Origin: Theristus sp. LFF4_11
Lineage: Eukaryota > Nematoda > Chromadorea > Monhysterida > Xyalidae
Assembly: GCA_030248135.1 (NCBI GenBank)
Contig: JASANC010002223.1
Coordinates: 1 to 64,000 of the forward strand
Length of the DNA stretch: 64,000 bases
Direction of reading: 5' to 3'
Positions 21,267 to 31,110 of the stretch are shown here, piece by piece. The notes beneath the pieces were generated by a model. It was not told the DNA's origin. It ran no database searches and worked only from the letters and a program-made list of their open reading frames with translations. Positions within the stretch are counted from its first letter, which is position 1. The number at the start of each line of letters is the position of its first letter. The position numbers and the translations under genes are program-made.

Positions 21267-24200
21267 TCAGCACATCTTACAGTGATAGTTTAGGAACACC
21301 AGGCATACGGCGGCGGCGCCAACGACAAGCGGCACGACGACCAGAAGTATGATCAACTGGTTGCCCTGGTAGATCACCGGACTGGTCGCGTCGAAATCGC
21401 CCGTCTCAGCATGATACATCGCGCCGTCCGCACCTGTCGCGCCCGACTTGCTCTCGCCGTACAGCGGCCGTCCCGCGCGCTGGTGGGCGCGTTTGATTTT
21501 CTCCATCTGAGTTCGCAAGTGGTTGAACGTGTTGCAGAAGTCCTGGTTACAGCTGCACACCTCCTCCCAGCCGTGCTCCTGCGTCGAACAGGACGAGAAC
21601 TTCGCCGCGTCCTCGGTCGCGCACATCTGGTCGAGGCGTACTGCAATATGTTTTGCAGCGGTTTTTTTTCTTGGTTTTTCTGTGCGAGTTTTTCTTTTCT
21701 TTGGGCAGCGTGGTTTTTTTTCCACAGTTAAGGCACGTTTTTATACCTGACGTGTCCAGACGTGTACGTCAGGTTGGAGCGGTAAAATGCAATAACACGA
21801 GACTTGGCGTGACGTGACGTGCCGTACGTACATGCACGTCACGTCACGTCAGGTCTCGTGTTATTGCATACTACCGTTCATTCCTGGTATACGTCTGTTC
21901 ATACGTCAGGTATAAACGCCAAACGGGCTTTTACAGTCCAGCTGTAAATTATATGGAACTCGCCGACTGGTTGTTGTATATAATTTACAGACAGACAGCT
22001 ATGTTGTCTGAACTGCCGTGCTCTTTTCGATGTGGTGCACAGTCAGAAAACAGGCACAAGTTCAAACGTTTCCACACGACACGTTTTACATGACGATTCA
22101 CGCATTTATGGGTATGACACAAAAGGTTGCATGAAACATGCCACTCCCATCTGAGTGAATCCCATCTACATGAATCATTATGAAAAGTTGTGCGAACTGT
22201 TACGTAAAGCGTTGCGTAAATCGTGACGTGAGTTGTTACGTGAAGCATTGCGGGAATAGTTACGTGATACATTGCGCAAATCGTTTCGTAAAACATTGCG
22301 GGAATCGTTAAGTGAAACAATGCATGAAATGTTTCGCAAGTCGTTACGTGAAACATTGCATGAAACGTTGCGTGAATCGTCACGTAAAACATACCTAGCA
22401 TGAAACATAGCGTGTTGTTTTCCATTGACATGACATTGCCAATAATACACTGTTCGTGTGCCAGTGTGTTTGTTTCAAACTGTGCAATATAAAGAGCTTC
22501 TCGGACCACTGACTGTAGAACAACAATGCTCGTAAGCAACTCATGAAGCTTTTAGACTTTTCAAATCTTCTTTTAGAATCTCGCATGATTTTTGAAAAAC
22601 TCCAGATTTTTCGCTATTTTTTGGTTGTATCATGGGTCACACGGTCACCAAGCACCGCACGCACAATCAAACAATGATCGTACAAAAACAATGACAAAAA
22701 TGCGTAGTCAGTCATACACTTTGAAGTTCATGCGAAAAGATGTAATGCAGATTGCGTGCGTTTTTTTGAAACTTGAAAAAGTGCCACATGCTCAATACAA
22801 CGTGTTCGAAGGTGTGTACATATATGCTTCAAAAAATGTTGACAAAAAGCGAAAAACACATATTAAAGAAACGTACGCAAACTAACTGGTTGCATTTTCA
22901 GCTCAAACTTGAGCGACACGCTGATTGGCTGCGTTCTTTTAGTCAGCAATCAGCATGTCCAGGGAGGTGATACGGAAAGAAATAGAGTTTTCTATCACTG
23001 CGTTTTCCAATTTCAAGCTAGATTTTTGATCGTTTTGTGTTGTCCTTGTTGTCCATGCAAGGTTTTTGTTAAAAATCAAGCAATAAATACGGTATGAAGG
23101 TAATTGGATAATTTACGGCATAACAAAGAAAACATGCAGTCTTCAACGCATTCGTGTATGGTGGCATTCATTTTGACTGGTGTTGTTTGGTTGAGTCTCT
23201 ATGGTTCTTTCATGCGTGTTTATGTATCAAGTAAGTAATTTTGGTAGTTTGAATCTGGTATGCAAATTAAAAACATCTACCAATACTTTGATAATTATAA
23301 AAAACAAAGGTGGTGGAAAAATTTTTCAATTTTGTATTGATCTGGGTCAAGTTATCGTGGGATCCCAACTGAAACTGTCGAAAAACGTGAGGTTCTGAAA
23401 AACCATGACAAAACACTGCTTGCAAAAAAAGCTGAAATATTTTTTAAAGTCTAGATTTCGAAACTTTAAACTCATGCTTTTTTGTTCTATAATCGTTGTC
23501 AACTGCTCTGTGTGATTTCAACACTTTTTTTTTACAAAATCAAAACAAAACAACTCGACAGAGACAACGATTTGCACATGATGCAGAAAACAGAGTGTGC
23601 ATGAAAAAAACACCATACCACAGCAGGTCGAAAAACAGCTCGCAAATTTCATTCCAACTTTTGGTAAGAAAAAAATGTCAAGCATGATATAAACAACCAC
23701 TGTTTCCCTGACAATGACTGCAACTTACATTTGTCAGTGCCCTGATTCTGTGAACCTGAAAAGTATGCGTGTTTTTTTGTGTTCTTCCGTGCTGTTTGCA
23801 AGTACAGTGAGTTCAGATTTGAATTCACAAACAGAATTCTGAAAAGCTCTTGCCTCGTGGTAAACGTAAACCGTATGATCGTATATGATGCAAACCCCGT
23901 GCCAGAAACTAAAAGCTTATGTGTAGGCTTGCCGAACTGTTTCTTCAAATGAAGCTAAAAACTTCGTTTACAATCACACACGCCAAAAAAAAGTTGATGG
24001 TAATGGCTGCTTGAGGCCATTATCACACAACAAAGTTTCATTTCCGGTTACTGCAAGTCTTTTTTATTGCGATTGGTGCAAAAATCATATTGTACGGCGC
24101 CCTAAAGTCAAGTGCACTCATTTTTTTGCGAGACACACAGGAAGCACACAAACGCATACACACATCGGTGCGAAAAAAAAGTATATTCAAAAAACGACTT

Positions 24201-27200
24201 TTTAGTGCCGCATCACATAAACACGGAGAAAAGTTTTGCACCGGAGTTGAAAAAAAAGAACCCAGAAAATCCATTTGCTTGCACACAAACTGCTTTTTTG
24301 TATATAGAAGCTCAAGAAGAGGTACACATACACGTATACACATAAAAATGTAAACAAACATTACATGTTTAGAGACACACGAAGTTGGAGCGAAATATAT
24401 ACAGTGCTCGTGCTGCGAATGGTTTGGTGCAAAGAAGCAACAAAAGTGTTTCACATCTCAAAAACAGTGACATTTGACTGAGGGAGTCGGAAGATCCATA
24501 AAAAATTTGAACACAAAAGTTTGCACGTGATTGACAAATCACCGGAGAAACGACAATTCTAATGCTTTGAGAAGCAAAACAAAGCACCTCAGAAGCAATG
24601 TAATGCTGCAACAAAAATGCGCAATTTTCTTAGCTTTATTTCGGTAGAAAGTAGCATTTTTGTAGGTAGCATTACTTTAGCAATAAAATCAAAAAAAAGC
24701 TGAAGCTTTTTTTGGGCATTTTTTGGTGCTTTTTTTGCAGCATTTTTATAGTGCTGGTACACCCTGTATACACGGTGTTGCGTTGTTTTGTAAATACCAC
24801 ACTTAGTCAAAATTTTACCTGCTATTTGCATGCATTGACCGTCGTCTGCCAACATTTGCTGCACACTAACTTTGCTGGCAATTGCTGGCCACCCCATAGT
24901 TTGCTGTTTTGTATCCTATTCTTAAGTTTTGTTTTTTATCAGTTTTTCCGTTTGTCAGTATCAAAGAAAAAACTCACTTTTCGTTATTTTTATCAAAAAA
25001 GCCAAAAATAAGACCCAATGCCCTCGTTATGTCAGATTTGTCCTAAGGTCATAAAACTACATGAAGTATCTAAAAAAAGAGCTTAGAGGAAAGCTGGTAC
25101 CAAATTTTACAAAGATTTGAGTGTATCAGAGCAACTTGAGAGTATCATCAATGAAAGGGCAGCAACAGAAAACGAGCTGCAACAAAACAATGTTCACAGA
25201 GAGCGACACTGGTTATTTCTGAATTGTTGGCAAACATCCAATGATAATATCTAACAAGGCACAAATTGGAAAAAATCCTTGCATTCACCTGTCGAGTTGT
25301 AACTTTTCTACCAAAATAAAGCTGCGTTTAACCACAAAAATGCTTTCACCGCAGCAGCTAAAAAAATGCTCTGAAAAAAAGCCGTTGCTTTTTTTGAAAA
25401 AAGCTATGAAAAAAAGCGCTTTATTTTAAAAAATGAAAAACAAAAATGCTTGTAATGCTGTTAAAGAAATGCGCTTTATCTGCAGGTGTTCCATTGTAAA
25501 GCCTACAGAATGGCGCATTTTCTTTACAGCATTAAATCGCTTATGAGGTGCTTTGTTTTGCTTCTCAAAGCATTAGAATTGCCGTTTCTCCGGTGAATCC
25601 TGGCTTCTTTTCTAACCGCCAACTTTCCATGTCTGTCTGTCAATCATCAATGTTTTCGCTAAAAAAAATTCACCAACATCTTCTTAAGCTTGAAAAACTT
25701 TTGAAACAACGACAAGTTTTACTGGCATTTCTGCCACATATGTACGTCATGCGGTTTCCCCTCCATACCATATGTGGCCCTCTAATCCCAAAATGCAGTG
25801 AAATCAACCCATCAGCTGTCCCCCCGCTAAGAGGGTATAATTGGTGCAGCTAACATACAAAGCAAAACGCAGGTGGTGGCATGTACCGAAATTAGCTCGT
25901 TTAATTGCTGATTTCCATTCGTTTCCCGCTCCAATGCAGGCAAATTAGTCGAGCGCTCATTTTCCCGTTCAGTCCACCCCATTAACAATTTGCGTCACAG
26001 CAGACTTTTGTTGACGAAAATGTAGTTTTAATAAACATCGATTAGTAACAACAGGGTGAACAACGTGTTTTTCAATGGACTCAGTGGTGCAGATGTAATT
26101 GAAAAACACACATGCGAATATTTAAACGATCAGGTGCTTTTATTGGCGACATCAAGCAGTGAAATCGTGTCGAGACCGAAAACGATATATACCGTACTCG
26201 TTTGGTAGTATACTGTATGTAGGTTGTCAACAGGGCTTACATGTACGTTGTCAAAGTTATTCGATTAATTTTATTTGTCATGTACGCATAATGTACTGGA
26301 TGAACACAAAATGTTAATCGGGTGCTCCAACATGTAAATTTTCATTTATTGATCGATTTGATTTGTCTGCTGCTTGAAAAAGCCTAAAACCGCGGAGGGA
26401 CACAAATTGCCAGACTATGCAATTTATCACAAACTTGAAACGGAGTGCAGTTTGTAACCAAAATCTATCTATTCGATGTCCCGCATGATTTGTGGTGTGC
26501 GTTGTGATAATTTTCAAAGCTTTCCCACAATGAAAGGAACCGAAATGCTAGTGATTCATTGTTAAAACGCCATAAACAAACTGTTAAAAAGCTCAAATGA
26601 GATGTTGTTAGCTTTCCGCTAAGTAATTTGCGGTAATTTGCAAATAATTTGGCCGCTTTCAAAAGCAAATGAACAACACCAAGCGAAATTCGTTCGCTTG
26701 GAACACCAGCTATTATTGCAACTCTCAAAGGGCTATTGTCACATTTTCGTGGCTGCGCATGGTGGGTGGAGGTCAAACCCTGGGGAAAAAGTTTAAAATA
26801 CTCTGCAATTTTCAATGCAATGCCGTCCGCAATTTTCAATCATCTATGTACACAACAAGAACTTCCTTAATTTGTGTTGTTCATGACTCATATAGCAAAT
26901 GAATCACTCACTATTATTATCAACAAATGTGTCCCGTTTAAAAATTACAATTTTTCAAAAATAATGAGAAACAGTTTTTTTGAAGAACAAACGAATAAAC
27001 GTACCGTCACTTTTGAAGCCGACGAGACACCACGTGCCATCGCACATCAGCGCGTCATTGCAGTTGCGTTTGTCACAAAAACATCTGATTGCGTCGATGC
27101 TTGCTGCAGAAAAATAAAAGACAAAAGCTTCATTCCCCGTACCCGTTAGTGGCGAAATCTTAAGGCGCATTCATGTTGCAGTATTTAGTGCCCGCGCAGC

Positions 27201-27675
27201 TGATGCAGAATACTGCAACATGACTGCGCCCTTAGGAAAACAGGAAAACTGTAGTCAGCGTTTCGAAATAACACGCATCCACACGCAGCAATAAACCATC
27301 CAAAAAACTGTTGCTCAGCACGTGTTTTTGTGGATGTCGCCTTTAATACACGAACAAACACACTGGCATACTGCACGCGTGCCAATGTGCTTGTCTGTAA
27401 TTGTGGAACACCAAAAACAACGCGAGAAAGCTTTGGACACGAGAATTTTTGTCTCGCAAAGCTGAAATGAATGAATAAAGTGAACAGAACTTTGAATGAA
27501 GGTTTATTGAGTGCGTGTGCGTGCCACGATCTGGGCTATAAACTGGAAATTCTAAAAAAAGAACTCCAGAAAAAAAGAAAAAAGAAAAAAAACTCCCACC
27601 TGTCCAGAGCGTCAGCACTGCGGCCAGCACGGCCAAGCGCCTGGTGATCACAATGTAAATCTGTTCCGCTAACAT
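21267..27675 (-). CDS. Ly6/activin-receptor-type ectodomain, single-pass membrane protein (3 exons)
   Basis: Exons on the minus strand: 27675-27600, 27103-27005, 21640-21267; both introns are phase 1 and the sum is 549 nt (182 aa). Exon 1 encodes a hydrophobic signal peptide starting MLAEQIYIVITRR and ending LTLWT. Exon 2 has CFCDKRNCNDALMC and GTWC; exon 3 has QMC, SSC and the closing EVCSCNQDFCN, giving ten cysteines with the terminal CN typical of Ly6/uPAR and activin/BMP receptor ectodomains. A 20-odd residue hydrophobic segment near the C-terminus (QLIILLVVVPLVVG onward) is followed by a short tail NYHCKMC. There is no kinase domain, so it is not a receptor kinase; it could be a co-receptor or modulator at the plasma membrane. 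A GPI anchor instead of a transmembrane helix is less likely because charged and polar residues follow. Intron 2 is 5.4 kb. Confidence 0.8.
21722..21935. repeat. Harbinger/Tourist-like MITE, CGTCAGGTATAAACG arms
   Basis: Starts TTAAGGCACGTTTTTATACCTGACGTG and ends CACGTCAGG...ATACGTCAGGTATAAACGCCAAACGGGC. The interior is a palindrome of CACGTCACGTCA and GTGTTATTGCAT blocks. Same family as 5670-5787. It lies at the start of the 5.4-kb intron of the Ly6-type gene. Confidence 0.55.
22190..22405. repeat. Minisatellite, about 24-bp unit
   Basis: About nine imperfect repeats alternate TTACGTGAAACATTGCG and GAATCG-type halves. Read on the minus strand it translates as repeats of S-R-N-[VD]-[SL]-R-N, but no promoter or splice context supports translation. 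Intronic in the Ly6-type gene. Confidence 0.65.
24540..25595. mobile_element. 1.06-kb element with CACCGGAGAAACG terminal inverted repeats
   Basis: The left end CACCGGAGAAACGACAATTC (24540) and right end GAATTGCCGTTTCTCCGGTG (25595) are inverted copies extending about 58 bp through GCTTTGAGAAGCAAAACAAA. The interior is rich in AGCAAAAAT/ATTTTTGCT motifs. No transposase ORF. It lies within intron 2 of the Ly6-type gene. Confidence 0.65.
27161..27234. repeat. 74-bp miniature hairpin element
   Basis: TAAGGCGCATTCATGTTGCA at the left is mirrored by TGCAACATGACTGCGCCCTTA at the right. The TTA flanks suggest a Harbinger/Tourist-type target. It lies in intron 1 of the Ly6-type gene, about 55 bp before exon 2. 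Confidence 0.6.
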
Positions 27676-29816
27676 TTTCCTTCCTTTACAGAGTTCAGTT
27701 TTTTATTCGAACTCCAGTTGTCGAATCTTTGGACGGATGTTTTTTTCTTCCGGTCGGCAAATATTGCCGAATAGTACAAGAAAAAACAGTCGAATTAAAA
27801 ATTAGCAGACGGTTGTTGGGACGGAACGTTGTATATCACGCCGAATTACATGTTGACGTATCGCGGTGCTGGTGGTTTTTGATGGGCGCAATTTGCTTTT
27901 TCACTGGATCTTTTTTGGCATCTGCAGAAGTGGTCGACTGGTGACGTGAGAGACTGAAAAAAGACAGCAAATGAAATTTTGTTTCCAGTAAAAGCACACT
28001 GGAGCGCTGATTAACTGTATCGCCTGTTGATTCCAACCAATCAGCGCAATATTCCAATTCAAACACCGCCACTCAGTATTATATGCGCAGATTCGTTGGA
28101 ATTTTTGCTATTCGTCTATTGAATATTTATTGACACTTTCCACTTTTGTGTCATGAAGAGAAGCGGAAAAACGCTTCCAAAAGACCGAAACGAAACTGTC
28201 CGGCAAAAAAATAGAAACATTTCCGAGTAGTGCGAAGCGTCTAAACGAAACTATGGCGATAGAAAAGTTATGACTGAACTGGGAATTCTGTGTGCAGTTG
28301 CGATCCATCCGCCCTTGGTGCTGGCTGGAGTGTGATTACTGTTTTTTTTATATTTTTTCGCTTTCCAAAAAAAGTGGGCGTCAATATAAGATACAAACTC
28401 AAAAGTGTTATGTATTTTTGGATGGAATAAATGTAGAACAAAAAACTGTTAGCAAAAAACTCATTTTTCGATCAGTATTTGTATCTAAAGCTGAATGTAC
28501 AGAAGAAAAAACTGGCCAAAATACCGTGTTCTGTTGGTTGGTTAGCGCATGAAAAGAAACTGTCTGTTATTTTGGATCTCGCAAAAAGAATTATTGAAAC
28601 TGCCGCGTTTTTCATCATGAGCATAAAAAGTTGGAACTCCAAGCGCATTTAGTACGGTAGCTGCCTTATTGGTCTCGGCACGATGTGATCTTACTGTAAA
28701 CATGGAAACCCAAATTTTGGTTTTTGATTTTTGTTGAATCGGCCGTTTTGCACAATCGCACTGAATTCTGGTTTTGTATAAAACTTTTCAAACAACCACT
28801 GAGGGGAGAAATCACAGGGCTGTTTTTAGGCAAATTCCATTTTGATCGAAAAATCACCTCAGGAGTCAGGACTCCGCCTATCCACTGCGAATTTTTTCCC
28901 GCAGCGAAAACACACTGAGAAAACAGTGCTACTAAATGCTGCTATTAAAAGGACCACAATAAAATTGCCACTAGTGACACCACTTCTGTGCCACACTTAC
29001 ATGTATGACTCGGATCGCCAATTTAGTAGCAAAATGAGTAGCCACGTTTCTTATGGAGTCTCGCTACCAAAAAAAAACAGTTCATTTCCGACAAAACGCA
29101 CTTCAATAGAGAAACGGTTGCCGTGGTTGGTTGGTTGATTTGGTATGCTTCGGAGGCACTGCGACAGAATGGCGGAAACAAATTTGTCAAGTGTCTCTCT
29201 TTTACTGTGTCAAATAACGCCAACAAACGCACCCACCGAAGTGTGTGAGTGGAGTGGGTGGCGGTGGAAAATATTACTGAATGAAAGCGCAGAATATCTT
29301 TTTCGGCGGCTTTACAGACTCTCAGAAACCGTTTTTTTTGCCCGTTTCTTCTCTTCAGCGATGGATTTCTGGTGGTTTCTTTGTTCTTCCGGTCTTCCGG
29401 AAAGCGCCTTTCTTTTACTGATGAATTGCAGGAAGAATATGTTTCAGTATCGCTGGTTATACTTCTGTGAATATGGTTATTATCATTTGGTGTACACGAT
29501 TTGCATTACTTGTCGTCAGCCGACAACGGTTTTGCCGTTTTTTTTGTGTTGGAGTCTGAAAATCTGACAAAACTATTATTATGCGTGTTCGGTTCACAGT
29601 ACCAAAAAAAACAACCATCCAACAAACAAACAAACGAACGAACAAATGAGTAATCAAATTCCATTATGTTATGGAACACAACCTACACAAAGAGAAACCG
29701 GGGAGAGATCAGAGAACGGTAAAAAACACACACACATGACAACAACAAAAAGCCTCCGCAGAATCTATAGACTTTCAGTCCGGACAAAGAAGACAAAGTA
29801 GACATACGTATATGTT
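27676..29816. other. Upstream region of the Ly6-type gene
   Basis: About 2.1 kb without a recognisable gene. Two or three CCAATCAGCG/GCTGATT motifs lie near 28005-28045. A purine-rich CAAACAAACAAACGAACGAAC tract is just beyond, at 29622-29643. The promoter of the minus-strand Ly6-type gene should be here, but I see no decisive element. Confidence 0.4.
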
Positions 29817-30185
29817 CCAGCTATCTATATCGGCCCCCAAAACCCCCAGCTCTAGAACAACTATGGTGCAAGCGCCTCCCCGAATGACTCCCGTATGGCG
29901 GAACTTTCCAGATTTTGTTTGGGTGATTCCTCATTTCCAGATTCCGCATTTACCCCTTTCCCAAACTGTTACCATGCCTCTTGTGTTTTGACCCCCAAAA
30001 CGTCACTAATTGTCCCCAGCCCAAGTGAAAACACAGCCCAACACACAAACCGGCTTGAAATTCGATCAATTCTGATGATGTCGCGACGACAGGACACGAA
30101 ACAGCAACCAGACAACGTAGCGCTTGCAAACGGAACAGCTCGGACGCTCAGAATTTAGATTGCGAGGCGAATCGTCACCTTATCT
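29817..30185. mobile_element. Fragments of repeat families C and A
   Basis: 29817-29866 is the right end of a family C element (CAGCTATCTATATCGGCCCCC ... TAGAACAACTATG). It is followed by a family A internal segment (GCAAGCGCCTCC, GACTCCCGTATGGCGGAACT ... GCGAATCGTCACCTTATCTG), also found at 35610-35935 and 36440-36770. Family A breaks off at ATCTGCATCGGAA, where the reverse transcriptase fragment begins. Confidence 0.7.
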
Positions 30186-30850
30186 GCATCGGAATGGATT
30201 GCATGCGGTTCTCGTTCAATGGATTGCAGCGTATCTGGAAAATCAAACTCAATGTGTCAGAGTCGGTGGATTTCAATCTAAAATTGTGAATGTGACGTCA
30301 GGGGTTCCGCAAGGTTTGGTTCTTTTTGCTCTGTTTGTCAACGATCTCCCGAAATGTGTCACTCATTCCAATATTGTGGTATATGCTGATGATGTCAAAA
30401 TTTATCGAGAAGTTGAAAGTGCGGAAAACAAAATTCTGATCGAGAATGATCTGATCGCAATTGAGAAGTGGTTGAAAATAAATAAACTAAAACTTGCAGC
30501 AAAAAAACGTGTGTTTACACTTGAATCCATCTCGTAACCCAAAGTTCAATTACACTGTTGGTGGAAAATCCGTGCAAAATGTCAGTAAGATCAAAGATCT
30601 TGGAGTGATAATTGATGAGAGATTATCCTTCGCTGATCATGTATCTGAGCACTACATTCCGTTTGTCGAAACGACGTTGATCAAGAAGTTTGTGCAAGGT
30701 TTTGATGGTCTTGCTGTCTCAAATCCCATTCTGCACATTCCGTCTTTGAGCAGTTTGGCAGGCAGAAGGTACTGCCGTAACATAAGTGTTGGCTGCTTTG
30801 ACATAAGCCATCAAATCAAAGCCTGGATTTCTTTACATTTTATTTGTTGA
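30170..30850 (+). pseudogene. Non-LTR retrotransposon reverse transcriptase, 5'-truncated and frameshifted
   Basis: The ORF encodes the middle of a LINE-type reverse transcriptase: LVQWIAAYLENQTQC, then TSGVPQGLVL, FVNDLP and the catalytic box YADD. Compared with the usual SGVPQGSVLGPLLF the segment after VPQG is shortened. The frame breaks near 30500 at a run of seven A, continuing in another frame as SKIKDLGVIIDERLSF, which is the conserved region after the palm. No endonuclease domain is present. Closest by pattern to CR1/Jockey-type elements; clade not resolved. A dead copy. Confidence 0.85.
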
Positions 30851-31110
30851 GCAAAATACCCAACAATTCCATTTTTTAATCATGTGAATAATCGATTTAC
30901 CTATCTTCTGTTATAACATCGTACCAGATAATGGTAATAATTTTAACGGTTAGCTAATTATTGTTAAATTGTGCCTGAGACTGAAAAACACCCACCAACA
31001 AGAAATGGAAACAAGTTTCCTGAAAAGATCATTTTCAAAAAAAATCACACGTACAAAGCACTCTAGTTTAACTGCGTCTGCCACGCATGCACTCAAGCGT
31101 CTGTGGTTCT

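Noticed and set aside
22178..22450. Minus-strand repeat protein (S-R-N repeats)
   Set aside because: It is the translation of a 24-bp minisatellite inside an intron; openness follows from the unit length being a multiple of three.
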